Source: an uncultured Muribaculaceae bacterium (lineage in GTDB: Bacteria; Bacteroidota; Bacteroidia; Bacteroidales; Muribaculaceae). From it: a DNA stretch of 64,000 nt. Numbering within the stretch: position 1 is the stretch's first letter; each line of letters starts with the position of its first letter. The notes beneath the pieces were generated by a model. That model made no database searches. It was not told where the DNA came from and worked only from the letters and a program-made list of their open reading frames with translations. Both the position numbers and the translations under genes were made by a program. Below, piece by piece: positions 35,255-44,625 of this stretch. The stretch spans positions 124,001 to 188,000 of the forward strand of contig CAKUJD010000005.1 in NCBI GenBank assembly GCA_934661195.1. The letters are read 5' to 3'.

Positions 35255-38089
35255 CTATTTCTTCGCGTCGGCGGGAAGCATTATCACCTCCACGTCGTTG
35301 CCTTGGCTGGTCACCTTCTTCACAAATGCTGCAACCTTGGCGGGAGTCATTGCGTTCACAATGTCGGCATAGCCGGTGTAGATGTCGATGCCCTTGCTGT
35401 AGTAGAGTGTGAGCACGTTGGTCCAGAAGCTGTTCTCCTTGGCCTTGGTCTCAAAGTCCTTGACCATGTTCTTCTGGGTCTTGGCCAGATCTTCGGCATT
35501 CACCTTAGAGGCGAGTGTCTTCACCTCTTCGCGCATAATCTTCAGAGCCAAGTCTTTCTTCTCGGGCTTCATGGGGCAGCTGCCCACAATGTTCACCAGC
35601 GACTTGTCGCCAATCGTCTGGGCATAGCCATAGGCTCCTGCCGAGTAGGCTGCGCTGGCGTCTTCGCGAATCTTCTGCAGATACACTATGCTCAGCAGCT
35701 GGCCTGCGGCGTCGGCGTAGATGTCGTTTTCAAGCGAGTAGGGCATGGCGGTGTTGTACCAGTACATCTGCGCAATGGCCTTGGGCGTCTCCATCTTGCG
35801 GGTGAACTCCACCACGTGCTTGCCTGTGGGGCGCTCTGCCACGTTCTTGTAGGTCTCGTTGGCCTTGCCCAATGAGGGTAGCGAGGCAATGTATTGCTCA
35901 ATGAGCGGCTTTATGCTGTCTTCCTCAAAGTTGCCCACAAAGTAGAATGTGAAGTTGGCTGCGTTGGCGGTGCGCTCCTTGGCAATTTGCAGAATGCGGT
36001 CGTAGTTCACATCTTTCAGGTCTTCGAGCTTCATCGGCTTCTCGCGCAGCGAGTGGTTGTTGAGAATGTAGTTGGCCGAGTCGCGGAACACGGCTTCGGG
36101 CTTGTTGTCCTTATTCTCGAAGTAGGTCTTGTAGAGGTTCATTGTGCTTGCCCAGTTCTTCTCGTCCTTGTTGATGGCGGTGAAGTTGAGGTAGGTGAGC
36201 TGCATCATTGTCTCGAGGTCTTTCACTGTGGAGTTGCCGCTGAGGCGGGCATAGCTGGTGCTGAGGCTGTAGTTCACGCCCACCTGCTTGCCGGCCAGTG
36301 CCTTTTGCAGCTCCTCGAAGCTGAAGCTGCCCAAGCCGCTTGAACCCACTGCAGCGTCAAACACGTTGAGGCTGGTGAAGTCCTTGGGGCCGTAGAGCGA
36401 GCTGCCGCCCTTGGCCTCGGCCATCATGCGCACCTCGTCGGCCTTGAAGTCGGTGTGCTTGAGCACCACCTTCACTCCATTGCTCAGGGTGAGCACCTTG
36501 GTGTCAAACTTCTTGTCGGCCACTTCCTTCACAATCTTGCCCTTGGCGGGCAGTTTGCTGATGAGTGGCTCGTTTTTCACATTGTCGACGTAGGCGTCGA
36601 GCTTCTCGGCGCGCACCTGTGCCAGTGTGCTCTTCAGCTGGTCAACGCTGGGATATGTGGCTCCGGGCTTTTCGGTGCAGAATGCTTGCACCACCACGTT
36701 GCTGTCTGTCTTGCTGATGAGCTCGGGCAGGGCCTTGTTGATGACGTTAACGGAGATGTGGGGCACAATCTGCTTCATCAGCGTGTATTCGGTGGCAACC
36801 GATGCCATGGGCTCGTTTTGCAGGTAGTTTTCGGTGTAGTCGCTTGCATACGAGTCGTTGGCAATCTTGTCGCGGTTGTTATACTTCTTCTCGAGCTGGC
36901 TCAGGTATTCACTTTGCATGCGGGCATACTCGGTGGCGGTGAAGCCGTGCTGAATGGCGCGCTCGGCCTCCTCATAGATGGCCTTCAGTGTGGCGTTTTC
37001 CATGCCGGGCTTGGCCACGCCAATCAGGGTGAAGGCGTCCTTGGTCTTCGAGAAAATGTACTGGCCGTCGAAGGCGAAAGCCTGCAGATAGGGGCAGGCG
37101 GGGTCTTGGGCCTTCTCGCGCATGCGGTCGTTGAGCATGCTGCTCACGGCATATTTCACATAGCCGTCAACCAGATAGCCCAGGTTGCTCTTCTCGCTGT
37201 CGGGCACGGGGTCGTGCTTGAAGTAGAGGTTCACCTGGTTGTATTGCTGTTCCTTGTCCTTGTCGACCACCACAATGGCCTGTGCGTTGTCGGGCACGGG
37301 CTCGTCGACCACGGGTGCGGCGTTGGCGGGGTTGGGTATGCCGCCAAACATCTCCTTGATTTTGTTGACGGTATAGTTCACATCCACATCGCCCACCACA
37401 ATGATGGCCTGGTTAGATGGATGATACCACTTTTTGTAGTAGTCGCGCAGCTCCTTATACTTGAAGTTGTCAACCACGCTCATCAGGCCGATGGGCATGC
37501 GCTTGCCATACTTGCTGCCGGGATACAGTGTCTCGAGGTTGCGCTCCAGCATGCGCTGGCTTGCGCTTGAGCGCAGGCGCCACTCCTCGTGAATCACACC
37601 GCGCTCCTTGTCAATCTCCTTGCCGTCGAGGGTGAGGCCGCACGACCAGTCGCGCAGCACCAGCAGGCAGGAGTCGAGCGACGAGCGGCGGTTCGACGGC
37701 ACGTCGTTGATGTTATATACTGTGCGGTCGACCGAGGTGTAGGCGTTCAGGTCTTTGCCAAACTCCACGCCCAGCGAGCGGGTGTAGTCGATTATGCCGT
37801 TGCCCTTGAAGTTGTCGCTTCCGTTAAACGCCATGTGCTCGAGGAAGTGGGCCAGGCCGCGCTGGCTTTCCTCCTCCTGAATCGAGCCCACGCGCTGGGC
37901 AATGTAGAAGTTAACCCTGTTTTCCGGGTAGTTGTTGTGGCGCACGTAGTAGGTTAGGCCGTTGGCCAACTTGCCTGTGTGCACGGCTGTGTCTACCGGA
38001 ATCGGGGGCATCTGGTGGCTTTGCGCCAGGGCTGCCGCCGACACCGACAGCAGCGTGAACGCTGCCACAAAGAGTCGTTTTAGTCTCAT
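35255..38089 (-). CDS. Secreted M16 family zinc metallopeptidase
   Basis: A 944-residue exported protease of the pitrilysin/insulinase family with two tandem M16 halves. A signal peptide (about 1-23, ending in AALAQ) is followed by the inverted zinc motif HFLEH at 81-85, with the downstream acidic ligand probably in ERGVIHEEW near 165. The second half (about 500-930) lacks the zinc motif, as is normal. It probably degrades peptides in the periplasm. I start at ATG 38089, which gives the signal peptide; the upstream extension has none. Monocistronic with its own terminator. Confidence 0.88.
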   Translation of the reverse strand: MRLKRLFVAAFTLLSVSAAALAQSHQMPPIPVDTAVHTGKLANGLTYYVRHNNYPENRVNFYIAQRVGSIQEEESQRGLAHFLEHMAFNGSDNFKGNGIIDYTRSLGVEFGKDLNAYTSVDRTVYNINDVPSNRRSSLDSCLLVLRDWSCGLTLDGKEIDKERGVIHEEWRLRSSASQRMLERNLETLYPGSKYGKRMPIGLMSVVDNFKYKELRDYYKKWYHPSNQAIIVVGDVDVNYTVNKIKEMFGGIPNPANAAPVVDEPVPDNAQAIVVVDKDKEQQYNQVNLYFKHDPVPDSEKSNLGYLVDGYVKYAVSSMLNDRMREKAQDPACPYLQAFAFDGQYIFSKTKDAFTLIGVAKPGMENATLKAIYEEAERAIQHGFTATEYARMQSEYLSQLEKKYNNRDKIANDSYASDYTENYLQNEPMASVATEYTLMKQIVPHISVNVINKALPELISKTDSNVVVQAFCTEKPGATYPSVDQLKSTLAQVRAEKLDAYVDNVKNEPLISKLPAKGKIVKEVADKKFDTKVLTLSNGVKVVLKHTDFKADEVRMMAEAKGGSSLYGPKDFTSLNVFDAAVGSSGLGSFSFEELQKALAGKQVGVNYSLSTSYARLSGNSTVKDLETMMQLTYLNFTAINKDEKNWASTMNLYKTYFENKDNKPEAVFRDSANYILNNHSLREKPMKLEDLKDVNYDRILQIAKERTANAANFTFYFVGNFEEDSIKPLIEQYIASLPSLGKANETYKNVAERPTGKHVVEFTRKMETPKAIAQMYWYNTAMPYSLENDIYADAAGQLLSIVYLQKIREDASAAYSAGAYGYAQTIGDKSLVNIVGSCPMKPEKKDLALKIMREEVKTLASKVNAEDLAKTQKNMVKDFETKAKENSFWTNVLTLYYSKGIDIYTGYADIVNAMTPAKVAAFVKKVTSQGNDVEVIMLPADAKK

Positions 38090-38217
38090 AGACAAATGTT
38101 GTTTTTTATATGTTTGTTGAAAATGTTGTTCCCTTATAAGACTACGAAAGTAGTGAAAAATAACAGCAGCGGCCATAAAAAATGTGCATTTTGCAATTTT
38201 TAACTCGGTTTTGCTGC

Positions 38218-38266
38218 AAAAAAATCAGCACCGTGACAGGCAGCCGATAGGCTTTCACGGTGCTGA
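38218..38266 (-). terminator. Terminator of glpKF
   Basis: A 12-bp stem (38225-38236 with 38255-38266) followed on the minus strand by seven U (38218-38224); on the plus side TTTTTTTT also occurs near 38274-38281. Confidence 0.75.
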
Positions 38267-38318
38267 ATGTGCATTTTTTTTCTACTGCCCTGAGACTCGC
38301 TCAGGGGTTACGCTTCAA

Positions 38319-39065
38319 TTAGAGTATGCCACCTGCAAAGTTGTAGAACAGGAAGTAGGCGCCTGCTGCCAGCGCGCAGCCAATGATGGGGCCCACCACG
38401 GGCACCCAGCTGTAGGCCCAGTCGCTGTCGCGCTTGCCTTTGATGGGCAGCACGGCGTGTGCCAGGCGCGGACCGAGGTCTCGGGCAGGATTGATGGCAT
38501 ATCCGGTGGTGCCGCCAAGTGCCATGCCGATGACCACAATCAGCAGGGTCACAGGCAGCGGGCCCACGGCCGACAGGCCGGCGTTGCCCTTGGTGCTGCA
38601 AGCCAGAATCACAAACACCAGCACGAAGGTGCCGATAATCTCACTCAGCAGGTTGTTGCCATAGCTGCGTATGGCCGGACCGGTGCAGAATATGCCCAGC
38701 TTGGCGTCGGGATCGTCGGTGGCGTCGAAGTGGTTCTTGTAGAACGCATACACCAGCAGGCCGCCAACAAAGGCGCCAGCCATTTGGGCCACAATGTAGG
38801 GCAGCACTTCGTTCCATGGGAATGTGCCGGCTATTGCCAGACCGATCGACACGGCGGGATTGAGGTGCGCGCCGGTGTAGGGGCCGGCAATCAGCACGCC
38901 TGCCATCACAGCAAGACCCCAGGCCAGTGTCACCACTACCCATCCGGCGCCTTGTCCTTTGCTCTTGTTAAGGCTCACGCATGCCACCACGCCGTCGCCC
39001 AGCAGAATCAGCACCAGAGTTCCTATGAACTCCAGCAGCATTTTGGTCGTTAATGAATACTCCAT
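38319..39065 (-). CDS. glpF: Glycerol facilitator (aquaglyceroporin)
   Basis: A 248-residue inner-membrane channel with six hydrophobic segments and the two NPA half-helix motifs, NPA at 69-71 and NPARD at 192-196. The Asp after the second motif is typical of glycerol facilitators rather than water-only aquaporins. It lets glycerol enter by diffusion, to be trapped by GlpK encoded just upstream. A 164-base gap with a very stable hairpin separates the two genes. Confidence 0.9.
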   Translation of the reverse strand: MEYSLTTKMLLEFIGTLVLILLGDGVVACVSLNKSKGQGAGWVVVTLAWGLAVMAGVLIAGPYTGAHLNPAVSIGLAIAGTFPWNEVLPYIVAQMAGAFVGGLLVYAFYKNHFDATDDPDAKLGIFCTGPAIRSYGNNLLSEIIGTFVLVFVILACSTKGNAGLSAVGPLPVTLLIVVIGMALGGTTGYAINPARDLGPRLAHAVLPIKGKRDSDWAYSWVPVVGPIIGCALAAGAYFLFYNFAGGIL

Positions 39066-39135
39066 AATTTTTTCTTTGTTTAAGATTGATTGTTAGTTTA
39101 TATAAGATTTTTTCAAAAAGGATTTAGCTCGCGCT

Positions 39136-39218
39136 CCTCATCCCTGTTAAGTATCCGCGCTGGCGGCACGGCCATGCGTCTTGCGGCCGTGCGCGCCATG
39201 CGGATGGGTCGGGTGAGG
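39136..39218 (-). repeat. Long intercistronic hairpin between glpK and glpF
   Basis: Nested arms form one long stem: 39136-39143 with 39211-39218 (one G-U), 39153-39158 with 39200-39205, TGGCG/CGCCA (39161-39165 with 39094-equivalent arm 39194-39198), and 39166-39173 with 39185-39192, around an 11-base loop. The inner 19 pairs are nearly continuous. On the minus strand TTTTT follows about 20 bases later, so partial termination or mRNA stabilisation are both possible. Confidence 0.6.
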
Positions 39219-39229
39219 GGTAGTGTGTA

Positions 39230-40717
39230 TTACTTCTTGCTAAGGGTGCGGCTCACAGCCTCATGCCAGCCGTCTACCACCTTCTTCACGCTCTCAAGGT
39301 CGGTCTGCGGCTCAAACTTGTTCTCCACCTGCCACTGGCGCCTAACCTCGTCGATGCCCGACCAGTAGCCCACTGCCAGGCCGGCAAGATAGGCTGCGCC
39401 CAGGGCTGTGGTCTCGGTCACGCGCGGACGGAACACGGGCACATTCAGAATGTCGCTCTGGAACTGCATCATCAGGTTGTTGCGCGAGGCGCCGCCGTCC
39501 ACCTTAAGTTCGGTGATGGGAATCTCGGCATCGCGGCGCATGCAGTCCACAATGTCGTAGGTCTGCAGGGCAATGCCCTCGAGCGCGGCGCGCGCAATGT
39601 GCGCGGCGGTGGTGCCGCGGCTAATGCCCGTAATCGAGCCGCGTGCGTAGGGATCCCAGTAGGGGGCTGCAAGGCCGGTCAGGGCCGGCACGAAATACAC
39701 GCCGCCCGTGTCGGGCACGGTGTTGGCCAGAGCCTCAATCTCGCTGCTCGACTTAATCACGCCGAGACCGTCGCGCAGCCATTGCACCACCGAGCCTCCC
39801 ACGAATATCGAGCCCTCAAGGGCATAGTTCACCTTGTCGCCAATCTTCCATGCGATGGTGGTGAGCAGGTTGTTTTTCGACACAATCGGCTTTTCGCCGG
39901 TGTTCATCAGCAGGAAGCAGCCCGTGCCGTAGGTGTTCTTGATGGCGCCAGGCTCAACGCACATCTGGCCGAACAGGGCGGCCTGCTGGTCGCCTGCGAT
40001 GCCGGCAATGGGCACCTCGTGGGCAAAGATTGTGGTCTTGGTGTGGCCATACACCTCGCTGCTCGATTTCACCTCGGGCATCATCGAGCGTGGAATGCCG
40101 AAGAAGTTCAGCAGCTCGTCGTCCCAGTCAAGGGTGTGGATGTTGAACAGCATCGTGCGGCTGGCGTTGGTCACATCGGTCACATGCACCTCGCCGCGGG
40201 TGAGGCGCCACACCAGCCACGAGTCCACTGTGCCGAAGCGCAGCTTGCCCTTGTCGGCGCGCTCGCGCGCTCCGGGCACGTTGTCGAGTATCCACTTGAT
40301 TTTGGTGCCGCTGAAGTAGGCGTCGATAATCAGGCCGGTCTTCTCCCGTATTTTTTCGGTCATTCCCTCGGCCTTCAGCTTGTCGCAGTATTCGCCTGTG
40401 CGGCGGTCTTGCCACACAATGGCGTTGTAGATGGGCTCTTCGGTCTCCACATCCCACACAATGGTGGTCTCGCGCTGGTTGGTGATGCCGATGCCGGCAA
40501 TGTCCTTGCCGTTGATGTCGAGCTTGGCAATGGCTTCAGCCACCACCGAGGCCTGCGACGACCAAATTTCGTGCGGGTTGTGCTCAACCCATCCCGACTT
40601 CGGGAAGATTTGTGTGAATTCCTTCTGGGCTACCGAGCATATTTCGCCCTGCTCGTTAAACACGATTGCCCTTGAGCTGCTTGTGCCTTGGTCAAGCGAT
40701 AAGATGTACTTTTTCAT
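39230..40717 (-). CDS. glpK: Glycerol kinase
   Basis: Phosphorylates glycerol to glycerol-3-phosphate. The 495-residue FGGY-family kinase begins with the phosphate-1 motif [14 protein letters not shown], has the substrate contact WQDRRT near 83, [10 protein letters not shown] near 245, and the adenosine motif VDGGASRNN near 395. First gene of glpK-glpF. I see no good promoter in the AT-rich 100 bases upstream. Confidence 0.95.
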   Translation of the reverse strand: MKKYILSLDQGTSSSRAIVFNEQGEICSVAQKEFTQIFPKSGWVEHNPHEIWSSQASVVAEAIAKLDINGKDIAGIGITNQRETTIVWDVETEEPIYNAIVWQDRRTGEYCDKLKAEGMTEKIREKTGLIIDAYFSGTKIKWILDNVPGARERADKGKLRFGTVDSWLVWRLTRGEVHVTDVTNASRTMLFNIHTLDWDDELLNFFGIPRSMMPEVKSSSEVYGHTKTTIFAHEVPIAGIAGDQQAALFGQMCVEPGAIKNTYGTGCFLLMNTGEKPIVSKNNLLTTIAWKIGDKVNYALEGSIFVGGSVVQWLRDGLGVIKSSSEIEALANTVPDTGGVYFVPALTGLAAPYWDPYARGSITGISRGTTAAHIARAALEGIALQTYDIVDCMRRDAEIPITELKVDGGASRNNLMMQFQSDILNVPVFRPRVTETTALGAAYLAGLAVGYWSGIDEVRRQWQVENKFEPQTDLESVKKVVDGWHEAVSRTLSKK

Positions 40718-40843
40718 AAGATGAAGTTTTTTGTGATAGAATTATAATTAGTTGTTAACTGTAGTTTTTTCGTTTTTCTGTAAGGCGGCTTTTTTTGAAG
40801 GATTTTTTCTGTGAGGCGGAGAGCCGCCATGGGTGGCGTGTGG

Positions 40844-41761
40844 CTATTCCACCAGCTGCATAAACGCCTCGCTGGCGGGCGAGGTGAATTTCATCGCCTT
40901 GCGCGTCACGGGGTGGACGAATTGCAGCGAGCTGGCGTGCAGGGCCATGCGCCTTATGGGGTTGGTCTTGGCTCCATATTTGCGGTCGCCGGCCACGGGG
41001 TGCCCCAGCCCGGCCATGTGCACGCGTATCTGGTTTTTGCGGCCGGTCTTCATCTCCAGCTGCACCAGGCTGTAGCGGCTGCCGCGCTTCAGCGTGGTGT
41101 AGCGCGTCACAGCCACTTGGCCCGCCTTGGGGTCGTCGCTCGACACCACTTCATATTTGTTCTCGGGGTTGTCGGCCAGGAAGGTGCGTATGCGCCCCTT
41201 GTCCTCCTCCATTACGCCCTCCACCACGGCGGTGTAGAGGCGCTCGGTGACCATGGTGGTCCAGTTTTTCACCAGCACGTCGCGCGCCTTGGCGGTGCGC
41301 GTGAGCAGCATCAGTCCGGATGTGTCGCGGTCGAGGCGGTGCACCACAAACACGCGCGCCAGCGGGTTGCGCTTGCGCACGTAGGCCTTCATTATGCTAT
41401 ACACGGTGCCGTCTTTCACCTTGCCGGCCCCGGTCGACAGCACTCCGCACGCCTTGTCCACCACCATTATGTCGTCGTCCTCATACACAAGTCTTATGCG
41501 GGGGTCGCTGAACACCTGAAACGAATGCGAGAAGTTCACCATCAGCTTGTCGCCTGCCGCCACTGGGCGGTCGAACTGCGACGACGGAGTGCCGTTCACT
41601 GCCAGCTGGTTGTGCCGCAGCAGCTGCTTCACCTTGCTGGGCGTGTGGTCCTTGAGCACGGATGTGGCTGCTGCCAGCAGGGTGCCGTCGGCCTCGATGG
41701 TGAACGTGGCCACGTTGTCGCTGGCCGGTGACTTGGTGCGTATTTTAGTCGTCTGTCGCAT
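40844..41761 (-). CDS. RluA family pseudouridine synthase
   Basis: Isomerises uridine to pseudouridine in rRNA (or tRNA). The 305-residue protein has an N-terminal S4-like RNA-binding region (about 20-75), then the catalytic motif HRLDRDTSGLML containing the active Asp, and the closing KTGRKNQIRVHMAGLGHPVAGDRKYG. I start at ATG 41761; a longer frame adds 11 residues. Which position it modifies (RluD-, RluC- or RluA-like) cannot be told by eye. It has a full promoter match upstream. Confidence 0.88.
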   Translation of the reverse strand: MRQTTKIRTKSPASDNVATFTIEADGTLLAAATSVLKDHTPSKVKQLLRHNQLAVNGTPSSQFDRPVAAGDKLMVNFSHSFQVFSDPRIRLVYEDDDIMVVDKACGVLSTGAGKVKDGTVYSIMKAYVRKRNPLARVFVVHRLDRDTSGLMLLTRTAKARDVLVKNWTTMVTERLYTAVVEGVMEEDKGRIRTFLADNPENKYEVVSSDDPKAGQVAVTRYTTLKRGSRYSLVQLEMKTGRKNQIRVHMAGLGHPVAGDRKYGAKTNPIRRMALHASSLQFVHPVTRKAMKFTSPASEAFMQLVE

Positions 41762-41811
41762 ATAAATTGTAGTGTGGTTTGGCGTCGGGCTCAAGCCGTC
41801 GGCTTCGATTG

Positions 41812-41842
41812 CAAATTTAATGATTAGATTTCAAAAATCAAA
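41812..41842 (-). promoter_or_regulatory. Promoter of the RluA-family gene
   Basis: Minus strand: TTTG (41839-41842), 19-base spacer, TAAATTTG (41812-41819). Predicted start near 41806. Confidence 0.6.
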
Positions 41843-41897
41843 CAACGCCAAATGTTAAAAAATAGAGATTTTTTGGGGCTGTGGGCGGCGGCGTGTG

Positions 41898-42812
41898 TCA
41901 GCCCATGGCGTTGCGCGGATGGTGCGCGAGAATTTCCTGCCGCAGGCGCGAGCGGTCGATGTGCACGTAAATCTCGGTGGTGGTGATGCTCTCGTGGCCC
42001 AGCATCTGCTGGATGGCGCGCAGGTTGGCGCCGCCCTCCAGCAGATGGGTGGCGAATGAGTGGCGCAGTGTGTGCGGGCTTATGGTCTTGCGTATGCCGG
42101 CCAGCTCGGCCAGCTGCTTCACGATGTAGAATATCATCACCCGCGTCAGCTTGGCGCCGCGGCGGTTAAGGAACAGCACGTCGTGGCACCCCTTTTGCTC
42201 CGGCAGCAGCGGCCTCACCTGCTTCATGTAGATGGCTATCTGGTCGAGGGCCACGCGCGATATTGGCACCATGCGCTGCTTGCCGCCCTTGCCGTCGACC
42301 ACAACGTATTCCTCGCTTGGAAACACGGCCGAAATGCGCAGGTTGCACAGCTCGCTCACACGCAGTCCGCAGCCATACAGCACCTCGATGATGGCGCGGT
42401 TGCGCTGCCCCAGCGGCGACGAGGTGTCGATGCAGGCTATCATGGCGTCGATTTCGTCCACAGTGAGCACCTCGGGCAGGTGCTTCCCCACCTGAGGCGA
42501 CGCTATGAGCCTTGTCGGGTCGGTGTCGACAATGCCGCTGAGCCGCAAAAACTTGTAGAAACTTTTGATGCCCGAGATGATGCGGGCCTGCGAGCGCGGC
42601 TGTATGCCCACATCGTGCAGCGAGCACACAAACTGCTCAATCTGCGCCGGGGTGGCAGTGTCGGGGGCGCAGCCCTCGTCGGCCAGATAGCGTGTGAGCT
42701 TGTCCACGTCGCTGGCATAGCCCGCGGCAGTGTTGGCGCTGAGGCCGCGCTCCACTTGCAGATACACTGCAAACTGCGCCATGGTGGCAGCGGTGTCGGT
42801 GATTTGTGGCAT
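41898..42812 (-). CDS. xerD: Tyrosine recombinase XerD
   Basis: Resolves chromosome dimers at dif together with XerC. The 304-residue protein has an N-terminal SAM-like core-binding domain (about 8-95) and a catalytic domain with the complete set: Arg151 in GLRVSEL, Lys175 in GKGGKQR, His247 and Arg250 in HTLRHSF, His273 in MLGHESI and Tyr282 in TEIYVHI. Length and placement fit the housekeeping XerC/D type; no integron, phage or conjugative genes surround it. XerC cannot be excluded by eye. Confidence 0.9.
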   Translation of the reverse strand: MPQITDTAATMAQFAVYLQVERGLSANTAAGYASDVDKLTRYLADEGCAPDTATPAQIEQFVCSLHDVGIQPRSQARIISGIKSFYKFLRLSGIVDTDPTRLIASPQVGKHLPEVLTVDEIDAMIACIDTSSPLGQRNRAIIEVLYGCGLRVSELCNLRISAVFPSEEYVVVDGKGGKQRMVPISRVALDQIAIYMKQVRPLLPEQKGCHDVLFLNRRGAKLTRVMIFYIVKQLAELAGIRKTISPHTLRHSFATHLLEGGANLRAIQQMLGHESITTTEIYVHIDRSRLRQEILAHHPRNAMG

Positions 42813-42840
42813 GTGCTGTGCTTGCTGTGATTAGCCAACA

Positions 42841-42889
42841 AAGCAAGCGCCCAATGAAGTTTTTTGATTTCAGCGTTGGGCGCTTGCTT
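42841..42889 (-). terminator. Terminator of the secG operon
   Basis: A 14-bp perfect stem (42841-42854 with 42876-42889) with a 21-base loop, between secG and xerD. The U-run on the minus side is poor. Confidence 0.6.
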
Positions 42890-42945
42890 GTGCTTTTAAT
42901 ATGTTTCTTGCTTGCGGCGTGCCGCTATGTGTGCGGCTGCGGTGC

Positions 42946-43287
42946 TTACTGCTGTGCTCCGCCTTGCTGCTGAGCTCCGCCCTGCTGTGCAGGAGTCTCA
43001 AACGGAGTGGCGGTTTGCTCAGAGGCTGGCAGCTGCTTCACCTGGGGCAGGGCCTTTTGGATGAGCGAGGGGGCAATGAACGAGCATGCTATGCTCAGCA
43101 CGCAAATGATGATTGCCAGGCCCCAAGTGGCCTTTTCAATGAAGTCGGTGGTCTTGCGCACGCCCATGAACTGGTTGTAGTTGCTGGCGCTTGCAGCCAG
43201 GCCGCCGCCTTTTGATTTCTGTATGAGCACCACACCGATCATCAGGACCGATGCCAGAAGAATCAAGATTGAAAAAATAACGTACAT
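42946..43287 (-). CDS. secG: Preprotein translocase subunit SecG
   Basis: Small inner-membrane partner of SecY/SecE. The 113-residue protein has two transmembrane helices (about 3-21 and 53-73) linked by the conserved QKSKGGGLA loop, and a Gln/Ala-rich tail. Last gene of the envelope operon, 12 bases after the TPR-like gene. Confidence 0.92.
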   Translation of the reverse strand: MYVIFSILILLASVLMIGVVLIQKSKGGGLAASASNYNQFMGVRKTTDFIEKATWGLAIIICVLSIACSFIAPSLIQKALPQVKQLPASEQTATPFETPAQQGGAQQQGGAQQ

Positions 43288-43299
43288 TTCGTTGTTGCT

Positions 43300-44082
43300 T
43301 TATTTTTGATTTTTTGATAGTTTCCTGTTTAATTCCAATTTGCGCAGAAAGCGTATTTGGTCTGCAAAGTAAACACTTTTTTCTGGAAATTTCAAATTTA
43401 TGCTTTCAATAATTTCAATGGCCTTTGAATACTTGCCGCGGCTAATATACATTTTAGCAAGGCTTTCGCTCAGCATCGAGTCGTCGCGGCTGGCTGGCTC
43501 GGCAATGGGCTGGCCGGCGATTTCGGCCGTGTCCTCGGGCTCCACATGCTGTGCTGTGGGTATTGAGGCGGCAGCCTCACGCTCTTTTTCCTTCGACTGC
43601 TCTATGAAGTCGCTTATCAGGCGGTCTTCGTCGCTTTGCGGCTGCCCGGCTGCCTCCTGCCCCTGGCTTTCGCCCTGCTCCTGCCGCTCTTGCGCGGCCA
43701 GCACATCGGCATAGTCGGGCGTCGGGTTGAATATGGCGTTGCTCAAGGCCTCAATCTCTTTGTCGCTGGTGTGGCCGTAGTTGTCAAGAAAGCGGTCGAT
43801 GGTGGTGTCGGTGTCGGGTGTTGAGGGCTGCTCCTCGGGAGGGTAGAATGAGGCAAATGTGGCGGCGTCGGCTCCCAGCTGGCGGGCCAGCTGGCTGCGG
43901 TCGGGCCAGGCTATGGCCAGGCGGGCCAGCATCTCGCCGTTGCCCTCCACCCCGTGCTCTTTGAGGTAGAGCAGTGCTGGCAGGGCAAAGTAGGGGTGGC
44001 TGGCCGCCTCCTCGTCCACCCACTGGCGTGTGGCGCTCTCGAGCCCTGCCGCTATGTTAAGTGTCTTGCTTGCTGTGTCCAT
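43300..44082 (-). CDS. Conserved TPR-like protein
   Basis: A 260-residue soluble, acidic protein with no signal peptide. The N terminus is helical (ATRQWVDEEAASHPYFALPALLYLKEHG), the middle is low-complexity and Gln/Glu-rich, and the C-terminal SLAKMYISRGKYSKAIEIIESINLKFPEKS is a single clear TPR-type hairpin. I recognise it as a Bacteroidetes conserved hypothetical found between lptE and secG but know no function. It lies 9 bases after lptE and 12 before secG. Confidence 0.8.
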   Translation of the reverse strand: MDTASKTLNIAAGLESATRQWVDEEAASHPYFALPALLYLKEHGVEGNGEMLARLAIAWPDRSQLARQLGADAATFASFYPPEEQPSTPDTDTTIDRFLDNYGHTSDKEIEALSNAIFNPTPDYADVLAAQERQEQGESQGQEAAGQPQSDEDRLISDFIEQSKEKEREAAASIPTAQHVEPEDTAEIAGQPIAEPASRDDSMLSESLAKMYISRGKYSKAIEIIESINLKFPEKSVYFADQIRFLRKLELNRKLSKNQK

Positions 44083-44091
44083 ATTTGTTCG

Positions 44092-44625
44092 TTACCAGTT
44101 GCCGAATGTGGCGTTGAAAATCAGGTCGGCCAGGTCGTTGCATATCTGCGTGCAAAGTTCGTCTTGCACGTCGCTCAGCATCTGGCTGCTGTCGAAGTCG
44201 CGGTAGGCCGAGAAGGTCTGCTCGCTCGACAGCGCCGGCTCGCGGTTGTTGATGTACTTCACGTGCACGCTTATGGTGAGGCGCGTCTTGCTGGCGTAGG
44301 CGTTTTCGCCCACGGCCTGAGGCGTGAGTGTGTAGCCTGTGATTTCGCCTTCGAGGCGCAGGTCGCTCTGCGGACTGTCGATGGTGCGCAGGCGCGTTTG
44401 CTGGGCTACCATGTCGGTGATTTTGTTCTCAAACAGCTGCTGCAGCGGCGGGTAGACCAGTGCGGCGCGTATGGGAAAGTTGCCGATTGACGCCGTCTTG
44501 TATTTCGTGTAGTCGAGCGATGCCCCGTTGAACTTGTAGAAGCTCACCGAGCATGCCTGCGCGGCCACCGCTACGGCCACTAGTGCCGCAAGGCGCATCA
44601 TGTGTCGCTTAATCCTGTTCATCAT
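44092..44625 (-). CDS. lptE: LptE family LPS-assembly lipoprotein
   Basis: Outer-membrane lipoprotein that plugs the LPS translocon LptD. The 177-residue protein has a signal peptide ending in the lipobox VAAQAC (Cys25), then the Bacteroidetes LptE pattern SFYKFNGASLDYTKYKTASIGNFPIRAALVYPPLQQ. It overlaps the 3' end of the sigma-54 activator gene by 17 bases. Two other in-frame ATGs lie within the first 10 codons; the true start is uncertain. Role by family. Confidence 0.82.
   Translation of the reverse strand: MMNRIKRHMMRLAALVAVAVAAQACSVSFYKFNGASLDYTKYKTASIGNFPIRAALVYPPLQQLFENKITDMVAQQTRLRTIDSPQSDLRLEGEITGYTLTPQAVGENAYASKTRLTISVHVKYINNREPALSSEQTFSAYRDFDSSQMLSDVQDELCTQICNDLADLIFNATFGNW

Noticed and set aside
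40815..40828. A terminator after the RluA-family gene
   Set aside because: Only a five-pair GGCGG/CCGCC stem and no U-run on the minus strand.
41898..42812. The tyrosine recombinase as sign of an integrated element
   Set aside because: Length, full XerD-type motifs and housekeeping neighbours fit the dif recombinase; no attachment sites or element genes surround it.
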